DNA of 60,938 nucleotides from a candidate division WOR-3 bacterium (GCA_039801905.1 JBDRVQ010000006.1:1-60938), one strand, 5' to 3'; shown: positions 26,617 to 36,057, counted from the first letter of the stretch. Translations and numbers: made by a program. Notes: generated by a model from the letters alone, not told the origin.

Positions 26617-28595
26617 AACGCCCCTTCCTTTGGGGACTTTTTATTGGTCTTCTTTTCTCTTTTTCCGCTATCTTCCTCCTCTTTTTCACCTTAGGTAAGG
26701 ACCTGCCAACAGGGGAGGATATTAGACGGTATAAACCCATTCTTACGAGCAAGGTATTTGATGAGGAGGGAAAATTGATTTACGAATTCGGCGGAGAGAG
26801 GAGGGTATTTATCCCCTTAGAAGAGATCCCCCCAATCGTCCGGGAATGTTTTATCGCGGTTGAGGATAAAAGGTTTTACTCCCATTGGGGAATTGATTTA
26901 ATCCGGCTCTTTGGTGCCCTATTTTACAATCTAAAAAGTCTATCCTTTCGCCAGGGGGCATCAACTATCACTCAGCAATTAGCCCGGAATATGTTCTTAA
27001 CCCCGGAAAAGAGTCTAAAAAGGAAGATAAAAGAGGCAATCTTGGCTATAAGATTAGAAATCACAGAAACGAAGGAAGAGATCTTAGAAAGGTATCTCAA
27101 CCAGGTCTGTTTTGGCCACGGAGTCTACGGCATTGAAGCAGCAGCCAATTTCTATTTCGGGAAGAAGGCAAAGGAGTTAACTTTGAGTGAAGGGGCACTT
27201 CTAGCTTCCTTAGTGAAGAGGCCCGAAACTTATTCCCCCTTGAAAAATCCGGATAAGGCATTGGAGAGGAGGAACCTCTTCTTAAAGGTTTTATTAAAGC
27301 AAAAAAAGATTAAAAAAGAAGAATACGACCGAGCGGTAAGCTCGCCCCTCTCCGATTTGGTCGGACGGAGAATCGCCAACGAAGCACCCTATGCCATGGA
27401 GATGATCCGGCTCTATATTGAAGACAAATACGGTGAAGATTTTCTATACCGGCGCGGAGCGAAAATCTACACCACCCTAAATTTAAGAATGCAGAGGGAA
27501 GCCAACATCGCCTTAGAGACGAAATTGAGGGAAATTGAGGAGAATTATAAATTAAAGGTAAAAAGGGCGGATTATAAAATCGGCGAAGGAAAGCCCTCTT
27601 ATCTCCAAGGTGCCCTTTTAGCAGTGGAGCCGAAAACTGGTTATGTCCGGGCATTGGTGGGAGGGAGAGACTTCCGCCATAGCCAATTCAACCGAGTAAC
27701 CCAAATGGTGCGCCAAGCCGGTTCGGCCTTTAAGGTATTTGTCTTCACGGCGGCGATTGATAATGGCTATTATCCATCCCAGATTGAAGTTGACGGTCCG
27801 ATTAGCATACCAATCGCTGGTCTCCAAGAACCCTACGAGCCGAAAAATTACGACCGGAATTATATTGGCCCAATAAGTTTAAGAAAGGCATTAGCCCTTT
27901 CCCGGAATGTGATTGCGGTGAAGTTAACCGAGAGGCTAAAACCAACAGTGGTGCGGGATTACGCCTACCGTTTGGGGATAAAAAGTCCACTCCGGGCTTA
28001 CCTCTCTATCGCCTTAGGTTCCTCGGAAGTTTCTCTTTGGGATATGACTTTTAGTTTTGCCACCCTCGCCAATTACGGGAAAAGGGTAAAACCGATTTTG
28101 ATTAAAAGAATTGAAACCGATGAGGGGATCATTGAAGAAAATTTACCAACCGTTCAAGAAGTTATCTCTCCGCAGACCGCCTTTCTTGTCACCAAAATGA
28201 TGGAAAGCGTTCTTGACGAAGGGACTGGTTATCTTGCCCGCCGGTTTGGTTTTGAAAGAAAAGCGGCAGGAAAAACCGGAACGACCGATGACTTCACTGA
28301 TGCCTGGTTTATCGGCTTTACCCCCCAACTCTGTTGCGGCGTCTGGGTTGGTTATGACCAAAAGAAGACCATTTTCCAAGGAGCAACGGGTGGGGTTGTT
28401 GCCTGTCCCATCTGGGCGGAATTTATGAAAAGGGCATTAAAGGACTATCCCGAAGAAGAATTCACCCCCCCGGAGAGCATCGTCCAAAGAAGGATCTGCG
28501 AGGCGACCGGTCTTTTAGCCAACCCCCGGTGTCCAGAAACGAGAGAAGAGTATTTTATCTTGGGTAAAGAACCGCCCGTCTGCGATAAACATTGA
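26613..28595 (+). CDS. Class A penicillin-binding protein (PBP1A-like)
   Basis: Bifunctional peptidoglycan synthase. A membrane anchor (residues ~5-27) is followed by a GT51 glycosyltransferase domain with catalytic Glu84 (EDKRFYSH), RQGASTITQQ and a second Glu region at KEEILERYLN. The transpeptidase domain has S371-A-F-K374, S430-R-N432 and K554-T-G556. Length 660 lies in the short PBP1A range, with no large insert or C-terminal extension. It overlaps the upstream gene by 4 bp and abuts the glycosylase gene. Shows that the cell makes a normal peptidoglycan wall. Confidence 0.95.
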   Translation: MKRPFLWGLFIGLLFSFSAIFLLFFTLGKDLPTGEDIRRYKPILTSKVFDEEGKLIYEFGGERRVFIPLEEIPPIVRECFIAVEDKRFYSHWGIDLIRLFGALFYNLKSLSFRQGASTITQQLARNMFLTPEKSLKRKIKEAILAIRLEITETKEEILERYLNQVCFGHGVYGIEAAANFYFGKKAKELTLSEGALLASLVKRPETYSPLKNPDKALERRNLFLKVLLKQKKIKKEEYDRAVSSPLSDLVGRRIANEAPYAMEMIRLYIEDKYGEDFLYRRGAKIYTTLNLRMQREANIALETKLREIEENYKLKVKRADYKIGEGKPSYLQGALLAVEPKTGYVRALVGGRDFRHSQFNRVTQMVRQAGSAFKVFVFTAAIDNGYYPSQIEVDGPISIPIAGLQEPYEPKNYDRNYIGPISLRKALALSRNVIAVKLTERLKPTVVRDYAYRLGIKSPLRAYLSIALGSSEVSLWDMTFSFATLANYGKRVKPILIKRIETDEGIIEENLPTVQEVISPQTAFLVTKMMESVLDEGTGYLARRFGFERKAAGKTGTTDDFTDAWFIGFTPQLCCGVWVGYDQKKTIFQGATGGVVACPIWAEFMKRALKDYPEEEFTPPESIVQRRICEATGLLANPRCPETREEYFILGKEPPVCDKH

Positions 28596-29267
28596 GTGTC
28601 TCTTACCAAAGAGCATACCATTTATAAAATCTACCAAATCCTTTACTCCCACTTCGGACCGCAGCACTGGTGGCCCGGTGAGACGAAATTGGAAATTGTC
28701 GTGGGGGCGGTTTTAACTCAGAATACTGCTTGGCAAAACGTGGAGAAGGCGATAAAAAACCTAAAAAAGAAAAACCTCTTAGAGATAAAGAAACTTTATA
28801 AAATAAGAGAAAATTTTTTAAGCAAATTGATTAAACCGGCTGGTTATTATAATCTCAAAACGAAAAGACTAAAAGAACTGGTTAAATTCTTATGTCAAAG
28901 GTACAATGGAAACTTAGAAAAGATGGCAAAAGAGAAAGGAGAGGTTTTAAGGGAAGAACTCCTGAGGGTGAAAGGGATTGGCAAGGAGACCGCGGATTCT
29001 ATCTTACTCTATGCCCTGAATAAACCATTCTTCGTGGTTGATGCCTACACGAAAAGAATCCTTCTCCGCCACAACCTAATCAATGAGAAGATGACTTACG
29101 ATGAAATCCAGAAACTCTTTCAGGAAAATTTACCAAAAAGGGTTAAAATCTATAACGAATTCCATGCCTTGTTAGTAAAATTGGGTAAGACCTATTGTCA
29201 GAAGAGACCAAAATGTTCTCTCTGTCCCTTAGCAAATCTTCTTCCCATTAACCGAGCAACTCCTTAA
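28596..29267 (+). CDS. EndoIII-like HhH-GPD DNA glycosylase (COG2231 type)
   Basis: Base-excision repair enzyme of 223 residues. The helix-hairpin-helix LLRVKGIGKETADS (~126-139) and the catalytic Asp in FVVDAYTKR define the family; the usual Lys of bifunctional EndoIII is not obvious. The C-terminal iron-sulfur loop shows only three cysteines (C-x5-C-x2-C in YCQKRPKCSLC), without the fourth ligand of EndoIII. It begins at GTG right after the PBP stop. The last 20 bp overlap the convergent GT28 gene. Confidence 0.88.
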   Translation: MSLTKEHTIYKIYQILYSHFGPQHWWPGETKLEIVVGAVLTQNTAWQNVEKAIKNLKKKNLLEIKKLYKIRENFLSKLIKPAGYYNLKTKRLKELVKFLCQRYNGNLEKMAKEKGEVLREELLRVKGIGKETADSILLYALNKPFFVVDAYTKRILLRHNLINEKMTYDEIQKLFQENLPKRVKIYNEFHALLVKLGKTYCQKRPKCSLCPLANLLPINRATP

Positions 29268-30354
29268 TTTTAGCGCAGATCCTCTCCGCCCCATTAAAGT
29301 ATTTAATCTTTCCCATCCTTTCTTTTATCCTTTCTCCTAACTCAGTCTCCAAAATCATTTTTGCCCGATTGAGAATATCTTTCGGTTTTATCTCGTAGAA
29401 ACCAATCTCTCTATTTTCTACCCATTGGATATTCTTCGCCTCCTGACCATAAGTGTAGTCCATTAAAATTAAAGGAACCCTTTTGGCGATCGCTTCCATA
29501 ATTATGGCAGGACCAGCCTTCGTGATGCAGAGGTCAGCAAGAGAAAGTATCTCCGGCATATTATCAACAAAACCGAATACCTTAACCCTCTCCCCGTCGT
29601 ATCTTTTATTTAAACTTTCCCATAAAAACCGATTCCGACCGGTGACAATGAGAATCTCGTAGTCAGTATTCTTTATCAAAAACTCGGCAACCTCACCAAT
29701 CCGACCGACCCCCTCTCCTCCACCGATAATTAGAATCACCTTCCTCTTACCAATTCTCAATTTTTTCCTCACCTCTTCCCGGTTAACCGTTTGAAGAAAC
29801 TCTCTCCGGATGGGAAAACCACAAACCTTCAACCTATTCCTCGGAAAACCCCTCTTTAAGAAAAGCGGTTCGCATTCCGGAAGGGGAAGGAAGATAAAAT
29901 CCGCTTCTTTGGCAAACCAGCCAGTATGTAAGGAAAGTAAATCAACCACCACAATGTAGAATGGGATGTGAGAATCATATCTCCTTAATGCCAGTAAGGG
30001 AAAATGATTAAAAAGGGCATGGCAAGAAATGACGCAGTGAAAAGGGCTATACTTCTCGTAAAAATCATGCAATCCCTGCGGCGAAAAAAATTCAACAATC
30101 CGATTCAAAAATCGGTAAAAGAATTCGGGATAAATTCCGTACCAGAGAAGGGCGTAAAAATAATCATTCTTCTTGGTCATATCGGCATAAAATTCCGGGA
30201 ATTTCCTAAAAGGTGGTTTTGTCCCTTCCTTAAAGAAATCTGGAAGGAGACACTCAAAACCATACTTTTCTTCAAATACCTCACTTAGAGCCTGAGCCGC
30301 ACTCCGATGGGTACCACCGGTGTCCGAAATGAGAAAGAGAATCCGCTTACCCAT
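29248..30354 (-). CDS. GT28 family glycosyltransferase (MGDG synthase/UgtP-like)
   Basis: Transfers a sugar from a nucleotide donor to diacylglycerol or a similar lipid. The N-terminus has ISDTGGTHRSAAQAL, matching the GGGHR-x-A signature of MGDG synthase-type enzymes. The linker domain holds HALFNHFPLLALRR. The C-terminal GT-B donor domain has IIGGGEG near 210 and ITKAGPAIIMEAIA with the donor-binding Glu. Length 368 is normal. It overlaps the end of hutI by 8 bp. It could make glycolipids for the membrane; MurG is an alternative within GT28, but the N-terminus fits the lipid type better. Confidence 0.83.
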   Translation of the reverse strand: MGKRILFLISDTGGTHRSAAQALSEVFEEKYGFECLLPDFFKEGTKPPFRKFPEFYADMTKKNDYFYALLWYGIYPEFFYRFLNRIVEFFSPQGLHDFYEKYSPFHCVISCHALFNHFPLLALRRYDSHIPFYIVVVDLLSLHTGWFAKEADFIFLPLPECEPLFLKRGFPRNRLKVCGFPIRREFLQTVNREEVRKKLRIGKRKVILIIGGGEGVGRIGEVAEFLIKNTDYEILIVTGRNRFLWESLNKRYDGERVKVFGFVDNMPEILSLADLCITKAGPAIIMEAIAKRVPLILMDYTYGQEAKNIQWVENREIGFYEIKPKDILNRAKMILETELGERIKERMGKIKYFNGAERICAKIKELLG

Positions 30355-31591
30355 TTATAATCTTACCCCTTTTTATCACCACCTTTACTGGATTAGCACC
30401 AAAATTATAAAATAAAAACCGATAATCCGGAACATTGAGAATCAGAACATCCCCATCCTTACCTTTTTCAATGGAGCCAACCCTTTTTTCCATTTTTAGC
30501 GCCTTAGCGGAATTTAAGGTCGCGCCGATTATCGCCTCCTCCATCGTTAGGTGATATAAGAAGGTGGCTAAGGCGATAACGATGGGCATCTTATTCAAGG
30601 GCGAGGTCCCCGGATTGAAATCACTTCCCAAAGCCAAAGGAATGCCCAATCTCCTCATCTCTTTGATTGGTGGTTTCGCCTCTGTTCCTAAAAATAAAGA
30701 AGTGCTTGGTAATAAGACCGCCACTATCTTCTTTTTTGCCATCCCTTCTAAACCATTTTTTGAAGGGTAAATAAGATGCTCACAGGAGATCGCACCCACT
30801 TTCACCCCAACTTCGGTCCCTCCGGATCTTTCTAACTCATCGGCATGGATTTTAGGTAAAAGTCCATATCTCTTTCCCGCCTGCAGTATCCTCTCCGCCT
30901 CCTGAGGATTAAAGACTGCCTTCTCACAAAAGACATCGCAAAAGACCGCCAATTTCTCTTTTGCTACCTTCGGCAGCATCTCTTCTAAGATCTCTTTAAT
31001 ATAATCTTCCTTCTTTTTCTCCGGTGGGATAAAATGGGCTCCCAAAAAAGTGGGAATAATTGTGATATCCTCTTCCTTTTGTAAATGTTTAATCAATCTT
31101 AAAATCTTCAACTCATTCTCCGTATCCAATCCGTAGCCGGATTTTATCTCCACAGTGGTTGTTCCCCATTTGATACATTCTTTTATCCGCTCTTTTGCTT
31201 TTGCCAAAAGTTCGGCAGAGGAACTACTTCTGGTCTTCTCTACGGTGTAGAGAATTCCCCCTTCCTTCTTCTCGGTAATCTCTTTATAACTTTTCCCCAA
31301 AAACCTCGCCTCTAATTCTTTCTCCCTGGTGCCGGCAAAGACGAGATGGGTGTGGCAGTCAACAAAACCTGGAAGAACTACGGAATTTTGCGCGGAGATC
31401 GTTTTCATCTTTTTGGCTCTGGGAAGTTTCTCTTTTCTCCCATAAGAGAATATCTTACCATCTTTAATCAAAAGAAAGGCATCCTCAATTATTCCTAAGG
31501 TTTTTCCCCTAATTGTCAATAACTGGCTAATATCTTTAATTAGGAGTGTTCGTTTAGTTTTTTCCAGAACTCCAACCTTATTGGTTTTCAT
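30347..31591 (-). CDS. hutI: Imidazolonepropionase
   Basis: Hydrolyses 4-imidazolone-5-propanoate to formiminoglutamate in histidine breakdown. Amidohydrolase fold with metal-binding DCHTHLVFAG (near 80), KSGYGLD, HADE and GSDFNPGTSP, all diagnostic for HutI. Length 414 is typical. HutH, HutU and the formimino-removing enzyme are not nearby, so the pathway would be split. The first gene of a two-gene unit with the GT28 transferase. The promoter geometry places the transcription start on the ATG. Confidence 0.93.
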   Translation of the reverse strand: MKTNKVGVLEKTKRTLLIKDISQLLTIRGKTLGIIEDAFLLIKDGKIFSYGRKEKLPRAKKMKTISAQNSVVLPGFVDCHTHLVFAGTREKELEARFLGKSYKEITEKKEGGILYTVEKTRSSSSAELLAKAKERIKECIKWGTTTVEIKSGYGLDTENELKILRLIKHLQKEEDITIIPTFLGAHFIPPEKKKEDYIKEILEEMLPKVAKEKLAVFCDVFCEKAVFNPQEAERILQAGKRYGLLPKIHADELERSGGTEVGVKVGAISCEHLIYPSKNGLEGMAKKKIVAVLLPSTSLFLGTEAKPPIKEMRRLGIPLALGSDFNPGTSPLNKMPIVIALATFLYHLTMEEAIIGATLNSAKALKMEKRVGSIEKGKDGDVLILNVPDYRFLFYNFGANPVKVVIKRGKIING

Positions 31592-31597
31592 CGCGAA

Positions 31598-31625
31598 ATT
31601 ATACTCAAAATTTAAGGTTCGTCAA
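31598..31625 (-). promoter_or_regulatory. Promoter of hutI
   Basis: Minus strand: TTGACG (31620-31625), a 16-bp spacer and a perfect TATAAT (31598-31603). The ATG at 31591 is 6 bp further, so the transcript should be leaderless. Confidence 0.75.
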
Positions 31626-31650
31626 CCAAAATCAATTTTTGTTTTTAAGG

Positions 31651-31737
31651 AGAGGTTTTGTTAACCTCTAAAATGGTAGGGGCAAGTTTTAGCCTACTTA
31701 TAAATGCGCTTTCGCATCTTGAGGGGTGCGGTTCCCC
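31651..31737. other. Hairpins between hutI and the beta-propeller lipoprotein
   Basis: Three small hairpins: AGAGGTT/AACCTCT (31651-31669), ATGCG-CTTT-CGCAT (31704-31717) and GGGG/CCCC (31723-31737). None is followed by a U-rich run on either strand, so a terminator call is weak. Confidence 0.3.
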
Positions 31738-31788
31738 ACTTCCCTTTCTTTCCGTCTTTCTCTTTAGAATATTTTTTACCCTGCGAAA

Positions 31789-32979
31789 TTAATCTGATAC
31801 AGATGCATTACCAGAATTGCGACGGTCGTGTCTGGACCTGGGCCAAGGTGAATTTGCGAGTCCCGATGATGTTCCTTTAAGGGCAAATAGACCGGTGGTA
31901 CTACAGAGGTAGATTGTTCCGTCAGAACCGATTGCCGGAGAACCGGTTGCGATTATCGGCACCGGTGAAACGGGATACCTCCAGTCAAGGGTACCGTCAG
32001 ATTTATACGCACCATCAACAGTGTAAATTATTCCTTTATCGTCAATCGCAAGGTCGTACGCCTGCTGGAGGAGTCCTGCACTCTCTTTTTTCCATCTCAA
32101 TTCGCCACCAGGACCCACAGCGCATAACCATCCTTCCGTTGAACTTGTGGCAACACCTACATATATGGTTCCATCGGTCCCGATGACCGGCGTTCCAATA
32201 CTAACACAATCGCTATCAATAAGGGTGCACATCCATTGGAAATTTCCGTCTTTATCATAGGCAAGAAGGTTACCGGCATCATTATTGCCGGTTCCGAAGA
32301 CATAGACTGTGTTATCTCCTCCTATTGCCAAACGGTCGGCAGTATAGATAGCAGGTGACATATCCACTAACCATTTGAGACTTCCCTCTTGGTTTAACGC
32401 TACCAAATCACAGTCTGCCCCAATATAAATCGTGCCATCTTTACCTACCACAGGAAAGGTAATACAAGATCCGCCGCCAACATACGCCGCCCACTCCGTA
32501 CTCCCTAAGGGAGATATAGCTAATAATGATTCAGGGGCATAAACATAGATTATACCGGTAGCGCTCAATGCCGGTGTGCCATAAATAGTGGGAAAGGAAG
32601 TTCCGATCGCCTTTTTCCATTTTAAATTCCCATTGTTACCTAATGAATATAGATTTCCATCCACGGCAAAAAGATAGATAGTTCCATCCGGGGCAATCAC
32701 CGGTGAAACAAATATATTTGAGGGATGGTACCAGATTGTATCAGGAATACCATAACGCCATTTTACACTGCCATCCGGATTTAATGCATAAAGTGTATCA
32801 TTATCACCGAAGGCATAGATTGTTCCGTCTGAACCGAGCGCGGGTGAATTCAGGAAACTGACGCCAGTAAATTGCCACTTAATCTCCCGGGATCCCGTGC
32901 CTTCATCTTTTTTGCAGGTTACAAAGGTAAGACAAAGGACCCAGATAAAGTAGATTATGGTTTTGGTATATTTGTTCAT
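31789..32979 (-). CDS. PQQ-like beta-propeller lipoprotein
   Basis: A lipoprotein signal (lipobox LTFVTC near residue 22) and then seven to eight propeller blades. Each is marked by a GSDGTIY or APDGTIY strand and a turn such as LYALNPDGSVKWRY, the PQQ/Trp-docking repeat. Cofactor residues cannot be assigned, so it could be a scaffold (as BamB is) rather than an enzyme. The C-terminus has ANSPWPRSRHDRRNSG, the motif that often ends these exported propeller proteins. It is the last gene of a three-gene envelope set. Confidence 0.85.
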   Translation of the reverse strand: MNKYTKTIIYFIWVLCLTFVTCKKDEGTGSREIKWQFTGVSFLNSPALGSDGTIYAFGDNDTLYALNPDGSVKWRYGIPDTIWYHPSNIFVSPVIAPDGTIYLFAVDGNLYSLGNNGNLKWKKAIGTSFPTIYGTPALSATGIIYVYAPESLLAISPLGSTEWAAYVGGGSCITFPVVGKDGTIYIGADCDLVALNQEGSLKWLVDMSPAIYTADRLAIGGDNTVYVFGTGNNDAGNLLAYDKDGNFQWMCTLIDSDCVSIGTPVIGTDGTIYVGVATSSTEGWLCAVGPGGELRWKKESAGLLQQAYDLAIDDKGIIYTVDGAYKSDGTLDWRYPVSPVPIIATGSPAIGSDGTIYLCSTTGLFALKGTSSGLANSPWPRSRHDRRNSGNASVSD

Positions 32980-33020
32980 TTGCTCTCCTTATTCCTAAAG
33001 ATATCCATACCAAATAATTC

Positions 33021-33653
33021 CTATTTCTTAAAGGAAACGAGAAGTTCTATCCTCTCACCTTCCTCCTTCTTCACCACCCCGATATCCGGTGCCAAAAACT
33101 CTACCCAACAACGAGGGAATGAATACCTTTCCGTGGTATCAAGAAGATTAATTAACTCCCTCTCTTCAAAGAATTCTATCTTATAGCAATCAAAATAGGA
33201 ATTGGTTGTTCCGACATAAGAGCAAATTCCTTTTAGGGTATAAAGATGTTGGAAGGAATCGCCAGCGACAACCACAGTATCTATCTCTTTCTCTTCCCAG
33301 GTCGCATTATTTACTAAGGGAAACTTATAGATTAACTTATAACCCATCTCAATGGTATCTCCGGTAAAATAGATTAAAGTATCGCAAAAGGCGATAAATT
33401 TTTTCACCTCATCCTTCCCTTTAATCCAGTATTCCTCAGTAAAATTCCGATTCACCACTGTGGCAAAATAACCATAGACATTACTGTCGCCAAAAACTTC
33501 CACATAGATTGATTCCCCGTTTACACCGTAGGTCCATAACATCCCTTTCTCCAAGGGAAAATAATCGGAACCAGCCCGCTGGAGGAGGAAATCATCAGAA
33601 CAGGAGAGGAAAAATAGAAATATTAAGAGATAGGATAAAATTTTATATCTCAT
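33021..33653 (-). CDS. Lipoprotein of unknown function
   Basis: The N-terminus MRYKILSYLLIFLFFLSC is a lipoprotein signal with Cys18 as the lipidated residue, followed by Ser-Asp-Asp. The mature part is beta-rich and starts with YFPLEKGMLWTYG, a motif I have seen at the start of many uncharacterised exported proteins in FCB-group genomes. No catalytic pattern is seen. It overlaps the upstream gene by 11 bp. Confidence 0.65.
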   Translation of the reverse strand: MRYKILSYLLIFLFFLSCSDDFLLQRAGSDYFPLEKGMLWTYGVNGESIYVEVFGDSNVYGYFATVVNRNFTEEYWIKGKDEVKKFIAFCDTLIYFTGDTIEMGYKLIYKFPLVNNATWEEKEIDTVVVAGDSFQHLYTLKGICSYVGTTNSYFDCYKIEFFEERELINLLDTTERYSFPRCWVEFLAPDIGVVKKEEGERIELLVSFKK

Positions 33654-34155
33654 AGCCCACCCCCAATTCCGCCTTGAAGAAAAGGTAGAGGTTAGTTAAA
33701 GTCCGATTATTCTTTTTTCCAGTTTCTAAAATCAAATTCGGTAAAAGATTTATCCGAAAACGCATTTTCCCCATCTTCTCCCGATAACCAACCCCCAAAT
33801 AAAAATCGGGATAATAGCGGCTTTCCTTACTAAAAGAAAGTCTTCTCTCCAAAAGAAGAATTCCGGCTCCGGGAATTAAACCAACATCACGCATCTCCCT
33901 CCGATAAAAAACCGGGAGAAAAAGGAGTAACCTTCCTCCCTTTTCCTTTAAGAAATAGGAAGAAGAGAATTTACCTGAGATGCGAGAAAAAGAGAAAGAT
34001 ATTTCAAGAGAAGGAGGTTTTGGGTAAGAGAGGTAAAGAGAGATATAAGGTGAAGGGGCGTGGTTATTTGCCAGAGAACCAAAAGGTGTCAATTCACCCA
34101 AATAGCCACCAAATTCTAAACCGCAAAATAATAAAAGACAAGGGAAAAAATTCAT
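33643..34155 (-). CDS. Small envelope protein, probably beta-barrel-like
   Basis: A signal peptide-like start (MNFFPCLLLFCGLEFGG) and alternating strands rich in Tyr, Leu and Gly (ISLYLSYPK, DFYLGVGYREK, LYLFFKAELGVGY), as in small outer-membrane barrels. 170 residues, no family recognised. It is the first of the three-gene envelope set and has a leaderless-type promoter. The gene call is good, function unknown. Confidence 0.55.
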   Translation of the reverse strand: MNFFPCLLLFCGLEFGGYLGELTPFGSLANNHAPSPYISLYLSYPKPPSLEISFSFSRISGKFSSSYFLKEKGGRLLLFLPVFYRREMRDVGLIPGAGILLLERRLSFSKESRYYPDFYLGVGYREKMGKMRFRINLLPNLILETGKKNNRTLTNLYLFFKAELGVGYEI

Positions 34156-34161
34156 AGAATA

Positions 34162-34189
34162 AACTTACTAGAAAATTAGCAATAGTCAA
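34162..34189 (-). promoter_or_regulatory. Weak promoter of the three-gene envelope set
   Basis: Minus strand: TTGACT (34184-34189), a 16-bp spacer and TAAGTT (34162-34167). The ATG at 34155 is 6 bp downstream. The -10 box is poor, but spacing matches the other leaderless promoters. Confidence 0.5.
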
Positions 34190-34261
34190 GTGAAAAAAGA
34201 TATTAAGTTGAAAATATAAATGCCGGCAAAAATTTTGGGGATAAAGCGTTTTCCGGAGATG

Positions 34262-34392
34262 AAAAAATATCTGATGAGATAACTTTTCATGAAGGGCAAA
34301 ATTATTTTAAGTTTTTCATCTCCAATAACTTAGAGCAATTTTTCAAAAAAGATAGGGGGTCAGTTCCCCCTACGGTATCCTTAGGGGATAAA
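34262..34392 (+). repeat. Repeat family 2, copy 1
   Basis: About 80% identical by eye to 60153-60292 and more distantly to 45812-45940 (minus). It starts at ATCTGATGAGATAACTTTT and ends in a G/C block. There AGGGGG (34354-34359) can pair with CCCCCT (34366-34371), or CCCCTA (34367-34372) with TAGGGG (34382-34387), but not both. Confidence 0.75.
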
Positions 34393-34626
34393 AATACCCT
34401 TTTTCCCCCTAATTTCCTCTCCTTTTTTCTTAATCTTTACCTCTCCCACCTTCCTATCCCTTTTTCTTCTCCTCTTTTCTCTTCTAAAATCCCCTCTCCT
34501 CTCTTCCCTACCTCTCACAAGAAAAAGAGCCCCTTTTTATCCCCTTCTCGGTCTCGTAAAGATTCTAAAGAGGTGGGGTACTAAAATCCTATCTCTCTAT
34601 CTCTCTATCTCTCTATTAGGTAAAAT
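34393..34626 (+). repeat. Pyrimidine-rich tract and short octamer repeat
   Basis: Positions ~34393-34520 are almost all C and T on this strand. At 34590-34616 the octamer TATCTCTC is repeated three times plus a part. No gene. The malic enzyme gene ends at 34627. Confidence 0.7.
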
Positions 34627-36057
34627 TTATTCTTTCGGTTTCGGGATAAAGCCCTTCTTCATTAAAAACTGAATCTCTTCTCTTGCCTCTTTAATTGTTG
34701 CCTCTGCTTTCTTATATAACTCATCCCGACTCATAATCTTCCTCGCTACCCCCTGTTCAATCGCCTTCATCCCAACCGCGCAAGCCTCCCGAGGAAATAC
34801 TTCCCAATCGTCCATTGTCGGAATTAGATAATCTTCTCTTAATCCCCGGTCTTCGGCTACCTTTGCCAGTTCTAATGCCGCGGCAATGCACATCTCATCG
34901 GTAATTGTCTTGGCATTGACATCCAGAGTTCCACGGAAAATTCCCGGGAAACCAAGAGAATTATTCACCTGATTGGGAAAATCGCTTCTCCCGGTAGCCA
35001 CAATCTTTGCTCCCGCTTCTTTTGCTTCCCAGGGCCAGATTTCCGGAATGGGATTGGCACAGACAAAAAGGATCGGGTCTTTTGCCATTCTTTGAATCCA
35101 TTCCTTCTTTATGGTATCCGGACCAGGTTTGGAGTAACCGATAACAATATCCATCCCTTCCATTGTCATTGGAATGGCATCTTCAATCTTTTCGGACTTT
35201 CTCCCTTCGGCATTAGTTTTTAGGATTAAATCCTTAGTATATGCAAATTGTTTATCAAAATCCGGTCGGTCCTTATGAACAATGCCGTAAACATCGCACA
35301 TCACAATCTTTGCTGGGTCAAAACCATAGGCAACCATCACTCGTAGGCAGGCGATTCCTGCGGCACCAGCCCCGATCATTCCCACCCTAACCTTTTTCAC
35401 ATCCTTACCGACAATCTTTAAGGCATTGATTAGTCCCGCCAGAGTGACCGCTGCTGTCCCCTGTTGGTCATCGTGCCAAACTGGAATATCGCATTCCTTT
35501 CGTAGAGTATCTAAGATATAGAAACACTTGGGCTGGGCAATATCCTCTAAGTTATAGCCGCCAAAAGAAGGTTCTAAAAGTTTAGCCACCTCAATAAACT
35601 TATCCGGATCTTTGGTCCTTACCGCAATTGGTACCGCATCAACTCCCCCGAGATACTTAAAGAGTAAAGACTTTCCTTCCATTACCGGTAAAGATGCTTC
35701 CGGTCCAATATCTCCCAAACCCAATACCCTTGTGCCATCAGTTAAGACCGCAATCAGATTAGCCCGATTGGTATGTTCCCAAACCTTCTCCGGGTTTTTG
35801 AAAATATCTTTACAGGGTTCGGCAACCCCTGGGGTATACCAGATGGCAAAATCATCAAAATTCCTTATGGCGCATTTGGCAGTGATTTTAACTTTCCCCT
35901 TGTAAAAGGGATGGAGCCGCAAGGCATCTTCCCCGGGCTTCTTCGCCTTGGCTAAAAGTTCTTCCTTGGTTAAGGGCTTCTCTTCTTTTCGTTTTCTCAC
36001 TATCTTCTTTTTTGTCTTTAAAGCCCTAACCGCCTTTTTCTTTTTTATCTTTTTCAT
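34627..36057 (-). CDS. NAD(P)-dependent malic enzyme
   Basis: Decarboxylates malate to pyruvate. Malic N-domain: YTPGVAEPC near 78, the Tyr and Lys active-site region, and DGTRVLGLGDIGPEA. The divalent metal site is in WHDDQQGTAAV. The C-terminal Rossmann domain has GAGAAGIAC near 238, and FPNQVNNSLGFPGIFRG follows. The first ~28 residues are an odd extension of Lys/Arg-rich sequence (KKIKKKKAV, KTKKKIVRKRK) absent from normal bacterial enzymes of ~430-450 residues. It overlaps the OFA transporter by 4 bp; together they may import a dicarboxylate or monocarboxylate and feed it to pyruvate. Confidence 0.93.
   Translation of the reverse strand: MKKIKKKKAVRALKTKKKIVRKRKEEKPLTKEELLAKAKKPGEDALRLHPFYKGKVKITAKCAIRNFDDFAIWYTPGVAEPCKDIFKNPEKVWEHTNRANLIAVLTDGTRVLGLGDIGPEASLPVMEGKSLLFKYLGGVDAVPIAVRTKDPDKFIEVAKLLEPSFGGYNLEDIAQPKCFYILDTLRKECDIPVWHDDQQGTAAVTLAGLINALKIVGKDVKKVRVGMIGAGAAGIACLRVMVAYGFDPAKIVMCDVYGIVHKDRPDFDKQFAYTKDLILKTNAEGRKSEKIEDAIPMTMEGMDIVIGYSKPGPDTIKKEWIQRMAKDPILFVCANPIPEIWPWEAKEAGAKIVATGRSDFPNQVNNSLGFPGIFRGTLDVNAKTITDEMCIAAALELAKVAEDRGLREDYLIPTMDDWEVFPREACAVGMKAIEQGVARKIMSRDELYKKAEATIKEAREEIQFLMKKGFIPKPKE

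Noticed and set aside
31626-31788. Clear intrinsic terminator after the beta-propeller gene
   Set aside because: Hairpins exist but none is followed by a U-rich run.
34290-34620. Protein genes in the pyrimidine-rich tracts (also 60269-60481, minus)
   Set aside because: Translations are low-complexity Arg/Glu/Gly-rich strings that come from base composition.
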